From: Rhynchonema sp. JSB1_4
Taxonomy: Eukaryota; Nematoda; Chromadorea; Monhysterida; Xyalidae
Direction: 5' to 3'
Assembly (NCBI GenBank): GCA_030248065.1
Contig: JASAMV010004329.1
Span: 124,001-188,000 of the forward strand
Length of the DNA: 64,000 nt
Numbering within the stretch: position 1 is the stretch's first letter; every line of letters starts with the position of its first letter. Below the pieces are notes generated by a model. The model had not been told where the DNA came from and did not search any database. It was given only the letters and a program-made list of their open reading frames with translations. The position numbers and the translations under genes were made by a program. Positions 12,574 to 24,317 of this stretch are shown here, in pieces.

Positions 12574-15500
12574 CTGAAATGCAATTTCACTCTATGTAAT
12601 GTTGCGACGTTTTTGCGCTGGATTTGAGAAATTATCGAGACTGTCTAACGCGCGCAGCCGGCGACTTTTTGTCTTTTAAGTGCGTTAGAGTTCAGACGGT
12701 AAGCGGTGCAGAATTTAGGCCTCTCCTTCCTCATGAAATGGTGTGGTGTCTGAGCTGATCCCACAAAACAGATAGTCATCACACCACCGACATCCCACGG
12801 CACCCTACGGTATGCCGCACCCACAAAGTGGACAGTCAGTCAATTCAATTCCATTCCATGCTGATGATGAAGACCCCATCCTTACCTGAACAGGTGCAGT
12901 GGCAGGCGTGCCCGGCGTGCCCCCGACCGCGCCGGGCGTCGTGCCCACACTGCTGCGAGGCGTGAACTCGGCGGCATTTGGATTGAACTTGAATGAACCC
13001 CTGCAATTAAACAAGCATTTGGACAGCACATTGGACTCGTTGAAATTACATTCAACTTGTATGAAGTCAACGAGCGTGAGAGTAGACAATTGACCCAGAC
13101 ATTGCCATTTTTTTTAAAAATTGCCCCCACTTTTTAGCGGACTCCGGTGTGTCACTGTTGGTGGTGGCTGGCGGCTGTAGTCGTCCGGGTGCTGCTGCCA
13201 CGTTCGGTGCCATCCCAGGCGTTTGCGTCGTGCCTGCAGGGGCATGATTCGTAAAAAGACAGAACAGAACCAGAGACTGGTATTAAACTTGGTGATCGAT
13301 CTTGCCTTGAGCACGTGTTTTGGAAGGAACGATACTTCCATTTCGAGAGTTTACGGATGCAAGTAATCGAAACACCTCGTGCAAGCTCTTCCCAGACGGA
13401 CAGCAACGAAAGAGCTTTTATGCCAGCTCCCAAGTTACTGGCATCAGGAGATCTAGAAAACCGCACGAAACCAACCAATCGGCGGTGATGTACTGCTGGT
13501 TGACGTAGCACGTGGCGTGAGTGGTTGGGGTTGTGGTGCTTGTGGCTGCTGTGTCATGCCAGCCACCGGTGGCGGCACCTGCACAAAACAACCAGTGACG
13601 TTCGGTTATATAAATACTGCGTAAAAAATCAGCAAGTCAACGAATCGGTTGGGTCATTCAAGCCAACCACTCACCGTTGTGTTCGGCATCGGCGGCGGAG
13701 GTGTTGTTGACGACTGTTGTTTATTGGGTTGATGTTGTTGTGGCTGATGTTGTTGTGTCGGCTGCTGTAGCGGTGGTGGAATGGTAATATCCGGAGGCAT
13801 CGCTGACGGCAGATCTAAATGTCAACATTTATGCTCCAGAAATAATTTAAAAAATTATAGCATTCCCACTGACCGACTTCGAACGAATACCTATATTATC
13901 TTTGTTTTGAATCATGCGGACTGTCGAAATATTAGAGCAGCGTTCAATGAATAACAGAACCTTTGGCCAACCTACGAACAAGCACAGCTGCACTTGTATG
14001 ACTCAAAATTCTATTGTATCAGACAAGCCCCGGATATAGTCAAAACATGCCGCACAAATTTCTAGTTGCATGTAGCAGTAAGACGTGGCAAGCCCGCGAA
14101 ACAGCGTGGTGCACAAAACACACAGCCATGTCGGGCCCCGACCCTTTATAATAGATGTAAGCGTCAAATTTCCATGAGATAACTATTTGAGAAAACCCAA
14201 GTTGGCAGCGCCAGATGTTGCACAATATTTATTTATCAAGCGCTCACAGCAAGAACATAATTTGTGTGTGCACGATCAGATGACCGGACACTGTTGGAGC
14301 TCACCAGGCACACAGCAGTCTTCAATCAACAACAGTGTAGAGTGCACTAACTTGGCATCACATTCGGTGGTGGATGATTATATGGTGGGCCAGCATCGGT
14401 GTTGGGTGGCATTTGGGGTGGTCGCGTCGGTGTCGGTTGGTGATGCGGCGGTGGTTTAGATGTGACTGGAATGCAACCAGTCATTTGCTACCACATGTGG
14501 GACATCAGTCAACCCAGTTTTAGGATCTTGTACAGCTCACGCAACTTGTGAAGTTGAATTTTGCAAAATTTCTTAAGCTCATAATTTTACAATCGCGCTG
14601 AATGATCGACGAGGAACAACTGGCAAGATCGAATACGGAGGCATAGATTCGGCGAAAACGATACTCAAAACGCATTCTCGTACACACACCATTTGGAGGT
14701 GTGGGATGATCGGGTCGTATCCTCGGTCTGTTGGTCCATGCATTCGGTGGTTGCGGTGGCGGCGGTGCGGTGGACGATAATGCGTCGTGACCTGTGTGCA
14801 ATTATAGTTGCAATTTTTCCGGGAAATACATTTGCTGAAAAAAACCGTTTTTTTCGATATTTTTTCGAGCCAAATTTGGGCACCGGTCCAAATGGTGTAT
14901 ATTTGGCACATTATGCGCTAAAAATGGTGTATGAAAAGGAATCCTGTTCAGAAAGTGCGAATAAAAGCTGTAAACAGGCTGGAAAACACTTGAAAAAGTA
15001 TGTTTCTGCAATGAAACTACATAGGTCGTTTTCCATAATTTTAACACTTTTTCAGAAAAGTTCAAAATCCGCCGTGCAATTTTTTCGGAAAAATATATTT
15101 CATTAAAAAACGGTTTTTTCCGTTTTTTCAGGAAAAAAAACGTTTTTTACCCCCAACTATATGTGCAATCACCATCAGCATGCATATTTGGTGTAATCGA
15201 TCTGGGACGATCGTCAATAAAATCTGCTTGCACCTTATGTGTGACAAACACAATGTGCCTCACTGATTGACTTTGGCTGCACCAACTGAGTGACGGCAGT
15301 GACTGATCTTGGTCTGAGACTTTTTTAGCCTCATACGGGTTCGAATAGCGAATAGTTCGTAATGAGTGGTACTTGTACTTTGTCCGCTCAATTTGTCCAA
15401 TAAAATTTGGAAGTTTTCCAAAAAATCAAAAATCTGGTTCCAACATTTACCCCAAACCGAAGATCATTTTTACGACCAGTCAAAGTCACTGATACCACGA

Positions 15501-18500
15501 CCAAAGCAGACATCATACCTTCATCCAGACTGGGTTTTGATTCCAGCTGGAATTTGCCGTGCCACGTTTTCAATCCCTGTTCAACGCGTTGGTTCGGGTT
15601 TTGTCCGGGTTGACGTGGTGGCGGTGGTGCCGGACCACGACCTGGCGGCAATTGGTGTGGACCGACACCGGTGGGACTCGTCGCTGACTGCGGCCCGACA
15701 CGGGCACCTGGACTCGGCTTCACACCGACGCGACCGTCGTGAGAACCTTCAAATTTTAGATTAGGTGTATATTGGATGTAACGATGGACTGGAGCACGAC
15801 TGAAGCCGCATTTATGCAAATCGTAAATCGAAAATATCGGTTTCGTTCACAAATATTCCAAACATTTAGCTTAGCGCAGCTAGTCTGAAGTGTAGAGCAA
15901 TGTCGAACTGGTCGTACTATTTCCCAAACAACGCCCGTACGTACCACTTTTCGACTGCGGCGGCGTGTGTGCGGGCGGTCGTTGTTGCGACGACGGCACC
16001 TGCCCAGCCCCAACGACAGCTGACTGCGTCGTATCACCCGATGGTGTGCCGCCACTGCGCCGCTGTTCGTCCTCGCGTCGTGCGATCACATCTATTTGCT
16101 GTTGCTGTTGTTTGGGGAGATCGGTCGTCCGGCGTTTCACCCATTCTGCAAATTCAGCCACCCCGTCTCCAGAAACTTAATTGATTTATTGCAAGATTGT
16201 TCGAAGATATCAAAAAGCTTCAGATATAAATTGAGAAACGTTGGCGTTAAATGCGCAAGATGTGAAACGTCAAGGCTGACGTTGCATCCAACCTCAAACC
16301 TCACTATTTTCAGGAGCTAATGACGCAAATCCTGCCGACAGCGACAAGCCCAGACGTGCACTCCTGTTCCATCGCTCATTCAACCTTCATACCCCCAGGC
16401 AGCACTTACCATTGAAGCCGGCGTCCTTATGTCCGCCTGGTCGATCGCCGGGGAATCTCGGTGCCGCCATCTGCCCGGGCATGGGCATTCGTGAACCGGA
16501 CGCATCGTTCGGTCCCCCCATTCCACCACGTCCACCCCGATTACCGCCACCGCGATTGCCGACTGCAGACAGGGAATGATGATATTATTGTTTGCGAGAA
16601 ATATTTTCCCAAAATACAAAACGATGGACAAACCTCGACCGCGCGGATCGCCGCCACGACCGCCGCGAAATGTGTTGTGCGAATAACTGAAGCGAAGACA
16701 CACGCGTGATTCGTGAAATCTTGAAGTATGACGTGAACGCAAACAGAACAAAACGACACAGCATTGAATAAAATAGAACCGAACCGACCGCGGATTTCCA
16801 TGCTTGCCCACTTGCTGGTAATCTGACTCGGCAACGGCATCCAAAGAGTCCAGCTCATAAGCCGATCGACCTGCAAACAATCAATGCTCAATTTTTACCA
16901 GCAGGTTTGCTAAAAAAAAGTCTATCTTTTCCAAATTGCAGATAGCGCTCTGTGCAATCGATGACCACCTAGGGTTCCGAAATTTCGGCTGTTATATCGA
17001 ATGCTTTCTCGAAGTATTTTCGCCAAGTTGCATGCAACGATCTCGGACCTAACGCTCATGTTGTGCGTGACACGAGGAGGGAAACGTATGCGCAACACAA
17101 GCACCGGAACCCCCGGAACCAAAGGCATGGACATTGAACTGGAATTCAGTGCGGCCTGATTTCGTACAATTGATAAAGTACAGAGCACCGAAGGCTTTTC
17201 AGACGATTGTTGTGACTTTGTTTGTGTTTGGATTAAACCTGACTGTCAGACGTGCAAATAAATATGGGTGCACGAGAGAATACAACAATGTTGAGATGAC
17301 TGATGCCAATAATTGGGAAACAGTTGAAATAGTCCGTCAACAATGTCCAACCATCCAAACACTTCTCCTCGTCTTCATCCTCCAACTTGGCAGCACGTTG
17401 TGATTCAGCATTGCCCTGGATCTGTCTTGCCAGCGACTCGGCCCGCGCGTGGTCCGCCTCCGTGAACTGGTCGGCGTCAACGTGCACACTGCAACGATAA
17501 TAAAACAATTTAGGCCTTAGACTTGTATTTTATTTTCTGCTGATATGATGGCACAACATGACAATCAATGAGAAAGCTGACACACTTAATACGGTCTTTT
17601 TGTTACCTTTAGGTACATCCAGCGCCTGAAACATTTAACAAAAAAGACAGCTTAGCACTCACTTCTGATACCCGGTCATATTCGGGTCGTAGGTTGATTC
17701 GCCCTGGAGATTGCGTTTGTTCATCTCGAACATTTCGTCCGGATTCCAACCATCGGACGGCTATAACAAACAACAACCAATCAATCAATGAACGCTGATT
17801 TGGTTTCTCGAAAATTCTGTGTCTTCTGTTTTCTTGTGCAACACTCAACCGCTGGTTATTCAGTTTACGTTGGTCAAAAACGAACAAGAGGCACATTAAT
17901 CCCGAGCAGGGACAGTGATGATGCCTGAGTGGTCAAGGACACATACGTGTTCGCTCGGCCGGATATGATGAGCGGGCAACATGTGCGCGTCCTCATCGTC
18001 ATCCGAGTGTTCCCATTCGACCAACGGTCGATGCTGACTGCTGTCCTGCTCGCCGTTGGCCGTCAGTTTCAGCGCGATGCCGGCGTCCGTCGCAAAACTG
18101 TGCACTGCAAATTGCGGGCCAAACGCCTTAGGCAAGTCAGGACACAATTCATGGCCATTAATTGGTCGAATCTAATCCAATTCAAAATGCGTTTTTGTGT
18201 CTGCACCTTAAAAATTACTGCAAAAAACCTTTCTGAACAAAGTTCCCCCTAAACATCTGGTACCCGGGTGTAAACTGCACTTGCACTTGGACAATTTCGT
18301 GACAAGCTGTACAAACTGACCTCTCGGTAGATCGAATCTCGACTGCGGCAAAATGCTCAGCCAGTGTTCCGCTTCGATCAATAACTTTTCGTGAATTTTA
18401 TCCTCAGTCGGCACCAAGTCCGGTTCATTCGGATCAATCTCGTGCGCCAACGTCAACGCCAAATTGAACTGAACAAAAATTACCAAACGTTGTTTATTGT

Positions 18501-19312
18501 TGTCCAAACACAAACCATGACAGTGAAAACAGCACTTACTTCCGGCGATACCGTCGTGAATATGCCCGAAAACTGCGTGCCTCTTCGCGTGGTGACAGTG
18601 ACCTCATGGCCCTGAAATTACCATCGGCCATTTTGAGTTCGTATTGCCCTGCCCGTTGGACGGCAGTTGCACTGATATTTTCCACTAAATGTAGATTCGA
18701 CAAGACGAGCATGGAGCCGTGCAAAAACAAACGCCACAGACTTTTTGCGCATTTATTCATCTAGTACGCGTCGAATATGTAGAAAACAGGCTTTTCGGAA
18801 TATACATGGGCGGGTTTTCACAGGCCTTTCTAGTGACGAAGTTTCTTTAAACATGCCGCTGAATTCCGTCAGCTTTGTTTTCAAATGGGTTTCAGTCTCC
18901 AGGCCTTTCACTTTTTGACAACTTGCATTCTAAGAACAAATGACTGAAACTTCTTGAAATACTGAGAAGAACCTGAGAGGAACAATGAGAAGCAGCAACT
19001 CGTGCTACTTGATACAGGATCTAACTGAACTGACCATCAATAGCACTGCCAGCCGACACAGAATCTCGTCCTTGTACACGCCATAGACCTGAAATTAAAT
19101 TGCTGAAGCAACAAAAGCCAACCAAAACAGTACCCAACCCACCCAGCCATTTGTACTTCGTGCAACCATACCCACTTCCTCAAAGTGAGACAAAGCAGTG
19201 ACAGTGAGTGAGGCTGCTAAAATAAACAAAAGCCTAAATAACGAACCTCAGTACTGTTACTGTTGTTGTGGTGACCGTGGCTATCGTCACGGCGATATTG
19301 TGTGGGTGCCAT
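8333..19312 (-). CDS. atx-2: ataxin-2 orthologue
   Basis: Ataxin-2 is an RNA-associated translation and stress-granule regulator that binds poly(A)-binding protein through PAM2. The model has 30 exons totalling 3495 nt, or 1164 residues; human ataxin-2 is about 1300. It starts at ATG 19312-19310. Order of parts: Lsm domain (about residues 23-150), LsmAD (about 167-245, with STYDPNMTGY and an ESLARQIQ helix), a Gly/Arg-rich stretch (about 275-340), PAM2 at about 668-679 (FNPNAAEFTP), then a long Pro/Gln/Met-rich tail with short Q runs. All internal junctions obey GT/AG and keep phase. The last short exon (8333-8358, ending in STS-stop) is the weakest assignment. There is no long polyQ tract. 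Exon 13's intron contains a mobile element at 14803-15161. Confidence 0.9.
12886..16870 (-). other. atx-2: atx-2 exons 8-18: RGG-like, proline-rich and PAM2
   Basis: Coding exons: 16789-16870, 16634-16686, 16410-16562, 15945-16145, 15519-15746, 14690-14791, 14352-14465, 13675-13814, 13494-13578, 13131-13233, 12886-13000. Exons 9 and 10 give FRGGRGGDPRGRG and NRGGGNRGGRGG, a Gly/Arg-rich RNA-binding type segment. Exon 18 carries PAM2 (KFNPNAAEFTP), where the usual Leu before Asn is Phe. Most introns are phase 1. Confidence 0.85.
14803..15161. mobile_element. TATA-ended A/T-tract palindrome element, copy 1
   Basis: Ends are TATAGTTG and CAACTATA, flanked by a perfect 8-bp duplication tgtgcaat (14795-14802 and 15162-15169). 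The interior has A-tract/CCG/T-tract palindromes. It lies in the atx-2 intron upstream of exon 13, and its duplication is directly next to that exon's CAG acceptor (14794-14792). Related copies are at 43811-44241, 45000-45378 and 56830-57287. Confidence 0.9.
17352..19312 (-). other. atx-2: atx-2 exons 1-7: N-terminus, Lsm and LsmAD
   Basis: Coding exons in order: 19247-19312, 19035-19088, 18540-18611, 18321-18468, 17947-18104, 17663-17760, 17352-17488. Exon 3 encodes the Lsm strand GHEVTVTTRRGTQFSGIF, which lines up with the conserved Lsm core of ataxin-2. Exon 4 carries FNLALTLAHEI followed by an insertion relative to vertebrate proteins. Exon 5 has an acidic EHSDDDEDAH patch. Exons 6 and 7 are LsmAD. 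Next to the real acceptor of exon 3 (18613/18612) the same strand also stays open through the intron, which can mislead automatic prediction. Confidence 0.88.
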
Positions 19313-19751
19313 TATTTTCTATTTGTCGGTATGTTTCAGTTATTAAATCAGAGACGACTGCGCCTTATTAAAGTAGATTAAAGTAAAATATGAGCCTTAT
19401 TTTTTCTTGCAGCAGCAACTGCTGGCGTGTCGGGCTGGACAGGCGAAAAGCGCCGTTGTTTTTCGACCGATGGACTCGGTCACGTTTATTTTTAATGTTG
19501 AGACGGTTGTGCCTGAAGAAAATATAGCACTGTAACTCATTATATTATCTATTCATTCTGCATCAGACGTCGCAATCGGGCAGGCCCGAGCTCCTTTGGT
19601 GGCCGTCAAAAACACAGAAAAAATCCCGAAACGAAAAATCCCGAAAAACAAGTGTAGGAACGAATCAAAATTTTTTTGTCAGAAGCGTACATTTATGTAG
19701 TTGGCTGGTGCTTAGGCTTTCCCTCCTACTTCCACCCCAAACTGGGTCTTC
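19313..19751. other. atx-2 upstream region with a hAT end fragment
   Basis: Immediate upstream region of atx-2. At about 19564-19600 the text CAGACGTCGCAATCGGGC matches one terminus of the element at 21852-22639, so a truncated copy end lies here. No core promoter motif can be called with confidence. Confidence 0.4.
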
Positions 19752-20052
19752 CACAATACTGTGGCTGGAGGGGGGAGAGGGCCCCCACTGGTACCCTACC
19801 CGCCCCGACCTGGTACACTACCCCTACCCGCCTGCCTCACTCTGGTACCTTACCAACCCCTACCCGCCCCGCTCTGGTACCCTGCCCGCCCCTATTTTTT
19901 GCTTCAACATGCCCATTTTTCGGTAAAAATGTCCAACTTTCGACCGAAAACCCTTAAAAGTGCAAAGAAATTGCGCGCTGCCCGCTCCAAAAAGCTTTCC
20001 CCTCCCCCAAAAGGAATTACCCCACAAAAAATTCCAGGTGCACTCGGGGGAG
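19752..20052. mobile_element. family 1 (CAGTGCTGTGGC) element, truncated
   Basis: It starts with a degenerate family 1 terminus (CAATACTGTGGCTGG), followed by a G run and four copies of the family's subterminal repeat TGGTACCCTACCCGCCCC. The AT-rich core then stops without the opposite end. Complete copies are at 23422-23819 and 25980-26424. Confidence 0.65.
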
Positions 20053-20490
20053 TAGGGTTAGAGAGATGTCGGGTGTCGGGTGCCAAAAAAGTGTAGGTGT
20101 CGGGTGTCGGGTTTTTTGGGACCCGACACCCGACATCCGACACCCGACAATTACGGTTCAAAACATCAGTTTTGCCGAGAAAAGAATTTTGAGAGAAAAT
20201 TTTCTTCGAACCAAATGTTTCCGAAGACGTAGAATGTGACTTTTTGGTGTTTATTTCGTGTGAAAATACTGAAATTCAGTTACTTGATCCAAAAAATTGC
20301 ACTAATAATGCGAAGGAGCAAAAATTTGCCTGTTTTTGGTCCAAAAACAGGTCGGGTGTCGGGCTTTTCCCAAAAACTAGATGTCGGGTGTCGGTTTTTT
20401 TTGGAACTGTCGGGTGTCGGCTTTTTTTCTCAAATGTCGGGTATCGGGTATTTCCAGATGTCGGGTACCCCCCCCCGACCTCTAACCCTA
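20053..20490. mobile_element. TAGGGTTAGAG-ended hAT-like MITE
   Basis: Ends TAGGGTTAGAG and CTCTAACCCTA, with a perfect 8-bp duplication cgggggag on both sides (20045-20052, 20491-20498). Inside, the word GGTGTCGGGTGTCGGG recurs near both ends. It is inserted into a family 3 element whose right part continues to 21236. Confidence 0.88.
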
Positions 20491-21236
20491 CGGGGGAGGA
20501 CCCAAATTTGGAGAAAAGTTATTTTTTGAGGTCGAAAATTTGACCCATTTTTGCCCCTTTTTGGAAAAAAAAGTCTCAATAAAAAGGGTATTTTGGCGAT
20601 TTTTGACAACATTGACCTAAAAACAGTGGTGTCGTTGGGGGGGGAAGGGGGGGTTACCCCCCCTAGTATCCGGTATCCGGTATCTTGATTTTTTCACCCA
20701 GGGGTATCCGGTATCCTGACTTTTTGTCCAAGGGTATCCTACCCTAAAAATTTTCCGAAAACGGTAAAAATCGCCCATTTTTACCTCCAAAATGCTCAAA
20801 ATCGCTTGCTAGCGCAAGCATAACCCCCAAAATGACCATTTTTTGCGCTTTCAACACCGATTTTGCTCAATTTTCCTCTTAAAAAATTGACTTTTTTTGA
20901 ACAACCCCCCTGGGTATCCGAGATTTTTCATTTTAGGGAGCAACCCCCCCTGGTATCCGAGATTTTTCATTTTGGGTATCCGGTATCCGAAAATTTTGGA
21001 TTTTGGGTATCCGGTATCCAGATTTTTTGATTTCCCAACGACACCACTGCCTAAAAATCACTCATTTTATGCCTTAAAATGCCTAGTTCAGGCCTAAATT
21101 TGCCTATTTTAGGCAAAAATGGGGGAGCAGACGTACCCGGAGGGGGAACAGTGGGGCAGGCGTACCATGGACATGGAGGGGGAACAGACGTACCCGAGGG
21201 GGCGGGCTCCCCTCCCCCACCCCCAGGAACTACACT
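20491..21236. mobile_element. family 3b (CAGTGTAGTTCCTGG) element, right part
   Basis: The right end AGGAACTACACTG is at 21236 and is preceded by repeats of GGGGGAACAGACGTACC. The core (AGTTATTTTTTGAGGTCG) matches the element at 50136-50514. It is interrupted by 20053-20490 and 20624-21049; its own left end is not resolved. Confidence 0.7.
20624..21049. mobile_element. family 5 (CAGTGGTGTCGTTG) hAT-like MITE, TATCCGG repeat type
   Basis: Ends CAGTGGTGTCGTTGGG and CCCAACGACACCACTG, with perfect 8-bp duplication cctaaaaa (20616-20623, 21050-21057). Subterminal repeats on both sides are GGGTATCCGGTATCC. The centre holds the dyad CGCTTGCTAGCGCAAGC. The sister at 42160-42524 has the same ends and centre but different subterminal repeats. 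Confidence 0.93.
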
Positions 21237-21851
21237 GGATGTTACTTAGGGGGGCTCTATTCCGGGGGGCTCTATTACCGTAAAAACCTAAATACAGCCC
21301 CCCGGAATAGCCCACAAAAAGGGGTCAGTGAATTAATAGAGCCCCCGGAATAGAGCCCCCCCTAAGCAACGTCCCCTATACAGTAAACAGTAGTAGTGTA
21401 TTAAGGATTGATAGTGGTGCACAGGTACATTTATGCACGTTTGTTGTTCGTTCAGGGCACATAATACGCCTCTTATTGACGAATAGTGAATAGACAGGAA
21501 TAACTGCGATTACAAGCGAAAAAACATCCTTTCAAACTCCTTTTTAGGGGTTTTGGGGGTATTTCTGGGAACAATTTTTTAGGTTCGGGTCAGTGAATTA
21601 ATAGAGGCCCCCCGGAATAGAGCCCCCCCAAAATGGGGTCGGTCAGTGAATTAATAGAGCCCTCCTTCTATTTTGGTTTTTACGGTAATTCACTGACACT
21701 GACCCCTTTTTGGGGGGCTGCATTACGGGGGTTGTATTTTTTACGGTACATTTATGCACGTTTGTTGTTCGTGCAGAGCATGTAATACGCCTCTTATTGA
21801 TGAATACCGTAAAAACCTAAATACAGCCCCCCGGAATAGAGCCCCCCGTAA
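21237..21851. mobile_element. TA-type MITEs inserted in one another
   Basis: A CCGTAAAAACCTAAATACAG element (21278-21685, TA duplications at 21276-21277 and 21686-21687) interrupts another copy of the same family. Joining the flanks restores the family's own internal text (CTCTATTAATTCACTGACCC), which confirms a self-insertion. Further ends follow at 21738-21752 and 21808. Confidence 0.8.
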
Positions 21852-22639
21852 CAGAGGTCGCAATCGGGCCGGGTTTGGCCCCCAAATCTCCGGCCCGGCC
21901 CGGCCCGGCCCGACCCGTACCCCCAAATCTCCGGCCCGGCCCGGCTCGAATTTTTGGCTCAGATTTTAACCCAATTTTTGTCATAATTTTTGCGATTTTT
22001 GAATCTATTTTTTGGTTGAAAATTCATTCTTTTCCATGAAAAGTCGCCAGATAGACAATACCAATGGTGTGGCTGGGGGGTGGGGGTCCCCCTAAGTACA
22101 GTAGGTCAGTGTTGGAGGTACTCTGGAGGGGGGATACCTACTGTACCGCGCTCGGAGAGGGGGGGATACCTACTGTACCAGAGCCGATGGCCTGGGGGGG
22201 TTACGTACCTAGGGGGGTTTGGGGGGGTTAGGTTTTGGGGTGAAAATTTTTTATGTGTTTATTATGTGTGGAATCGTGTGAAAACGTGGTATTTGCGCGC
22301 GTAGCGCGCGAATTTGGGGTAATTTGAGGTAAAAACCACTGATTTTACACTAATTTTGGCCATTTTGGTCAAAAATTGACACTTTTGGGGCAAAATCGGG
22401 GGGATACCTATCTATTTATTTGAGGGTTGTAGAGTACATTTTCATCTAAATTTAGACATAAAAAATTTTGTTCCCCCCACCTAGCTCGGCCGGTACAGTA
22501 GGTAGGTTGATTGCAGGCCTTTCTGGTGGTACAGTAGGTTGATTGCACGCCTGGGTAGCCACACCACTTCGGGCCGGGGTGCCCGGCCCGGCCCGAGCCA
22601 AAAGCCCAAAATCGCGGCCCGGCCCGATTGCGACCTCTG
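21852..22639. mobile_element. CAGAGGTCGC-ended hAT-like element
   Basis: Ends CAGAGGTCGCAATCGGGCC and its reverse complement, with GGCCC-rich subterminal repeats. The left duplication is ccccgtaa (21844-21851). The right copy is split by the later element 22645-23862: ccccg (22640-22644) plus taa (23871-23873), which restores ccccgtaa once that element is removed. It hosts the insertion at 22063-22568. Confidence 0.88.
22063..22568. mobile_element. family 7 related element (GGTGTGGCT ends)
   Basis: Ends CAATGGTGTGGCTGGGG and GTAGCCACACCACT lie inside the CAGAGGTCGC element. It includes a truncated family 2 copy starting CAGTGTTGGAGG at about 22113 with GGGGATACCTACTGTACC repeats. A matching duplication could not be identified, so the boundaries are approximate. 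Confidence 0.6.
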
Positions 22640-22713
22640 CCCCGCAGTGTAGTTCCTGGTCCGGCGGGGAAATTAGTGTACCTCCCTACTTTTTCGGAGG
22701 GGAAATTAGTGTA

Positions 22714-23130
22714 CCGTAAAAACCTAAATACAGCCCCCCCGGAATAGAGCCCCCCCAAAAAGGGGTCAGTGAATTAATAGAGGCCCCCCGGAATAGAGCC
22801 CCCCCCTAAGTAACATCCCCTATACAGTAGTGTATTAAGGCTTGATAGTGGTGCACAGGTACATTTATGCACGTTTGTTGTTCGTTCAGAGCACATAATA
22901 AGCCTCTTATCGACGAATAGACACGAATAAATGCGATTACAAGCGAAAAAACATACCTTCAAACCCCTTTTTAGGGGTTTTTAGGGGCATTTCTGGGAAC
23001 AATTTTTCAGGTTCGGGTCAGTGAATTAATAGAGGCCCCCCCGGAATAGAGCCCCCCCCCCATACTAGAGCCCCCCCAAAATGGGGTCAGTGAATTAATA
23101 GAGCCCCCCCTTCTATTTAGGTTTTTACGG
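22714..23130. mobile_element. TA-type MITE (CCGTAAAAACC ends)
   Basis: Ends CCGTAAAAACCTAAATACAG and its imperfect inverse, flanked by TA on both sides (22712-22713, 23131-23132). The empty site GTGTACCTCCCTGG exists in the related element near 24070-24085. The ends and TA target suggest a Tc1/mariner-like mobiliser; this is inference. Confidence 0.88.
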
Positions 23131-23421
23131 TACCTCCCTGGGGGGGAAGGGGGGGGAAGACCCAAAATCAGGAAAAAGTCACTTTTTGAGGTAGAAAATT
23201 TGACCTATTTTTACCCCTTTTTGGAAAAAATTCTTCATAAAAAGGGTATTTTGGCGACTTTTGAGAACATTGACCTGAAAATCACACATTTTAGGCCTAA
23301 AAATGCCCATTTTAGGCCTAAAAATGGCCATTTTAGGCAAAAATTGGGGAAATTAGTGTACCCGGAGGGGAAATTAGTGTACTAGTGTACCTTGGTCGGG
23401 GAAATTAGTGTACCTTTGGGG

Positions 23422-23819
23422 CAGTGCTGTGGCTGGGGGGGGGTTGGGGGGTCCCCCCCAATGGTACCCTACCCGCCCCGGCCTGGTACGCTACCCCCTA
23501 CCCGCCCCGCTCTGGTACCCTACCCCCCTACCAGCCCCGATTTTTACCCCCAAAATGCCCATTTTTCGGTCAAAAATGCCCAAATTTCGACCGAAAACCC
23601 TAAAAAGTGCAAAAAATCTCGCGCTGCGCGCTATATATGCACCTTTTAGTACATAAAAACAGGCACCCGAAAAAACTTGTGTTGTACCCTACCCGCCCCG
23701 AAAAATCCTCCCCCCAAACCGGATTTCCCCCCCCCCCCAAAATCCCAGGTACCCCCTACCCGCCCCGATTTTTTCCACCTATGTACCCTACCCGCCCCGC
23801 AAAAGTAGCCACAGCACTG
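23422..23819. mobile_element. family 1 (CAGTGCTGTGGC) hAT-like MITE
   Basis: Ends CAGTGCTGTGGCTGGGG and AGCCACAGCACTG; perfect 8-bp duplication ctttgggg (23414-23421, 23820-23827). Subterminal repeats TGGTACCCTACCCGCCCC on both sides; central dyad CGCGCTGCGCGC. Confidence 0.93.
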
Positions 23820-23870
23820 CTTTGGGGGGTCCCCCCCTTCCCCCCCCCCAGGAACTACACTGCTGTCCCG

Positions 23871-24317
23871 TAATACCAGTGTAGTACTTGGCCAGGGTGT
23901 TGACGATAGATAGATTGGGACCCAAAATGTGTTGACGATAGATAGATGACCCAAGTCCGAAATCTGGGGGAGGGTCGACCCAAACTTGTTGACGATAGAT
24001 AGATGCAGTGTAGTTCCTGGTCCGGCGGGGGAATTAGTGTACCTCCCTACTTTTTCGGAGGGGAAATTAGTGTACCTCCCTGGCGGGGAAGGGGGGGAAG
24101 ACCCAAAATCAGGAAAAAGTCACTTTGAAAATTTGACCTATTTTTACCCCTTTTTGGAAAAAATTCATAAAAAGGGTATTTTGGCGACTTTTGAGAACAT
24201 TGACCTAAAAATGACACACTTTAGGCAAAAATTGGGGAAATCAGTGTTCCTGGAGGCGGAGGGGAAATTAGTGTACTAGTGTGCCTTGGTCAGGGAAATT
24301 AGTGTACCTTAGGGGGG
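23871..24317. mobile_element. truncated family 3a element and a 17-bp repeated word
   Basis: GTTGACGATAGATAGAT occurs three times between 23898 and 24004. From 24006 a family 3a copy begins (CAGTGTAGTTCCTGG) with AATTAGTGTACC repeats and stops near 24317 without its right end. It provides the empty site for the TA insertion at 22714. Confidence 0.7.

Larger units (their letters stand above)
22645..23862. mobile_element. family 3a (CAGTGTAGTTCCTGG) element, AATTAGTGTACC repeat type
   Basis: Ends CAGTGTAGTTCCTGG and CCAGGAACTACACTG. Duplication ctgccccg/ctgtcccg (one mismatch; 22637-22644, 23863-23870). Subterminal repeat GGGGAAATTAGTGTACC. It hosts two later insertions, 22714-23130 and 23422-23819. 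A truncated sister at 24006-24317 shows the uninterrupted site. Confidence 0.88.
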
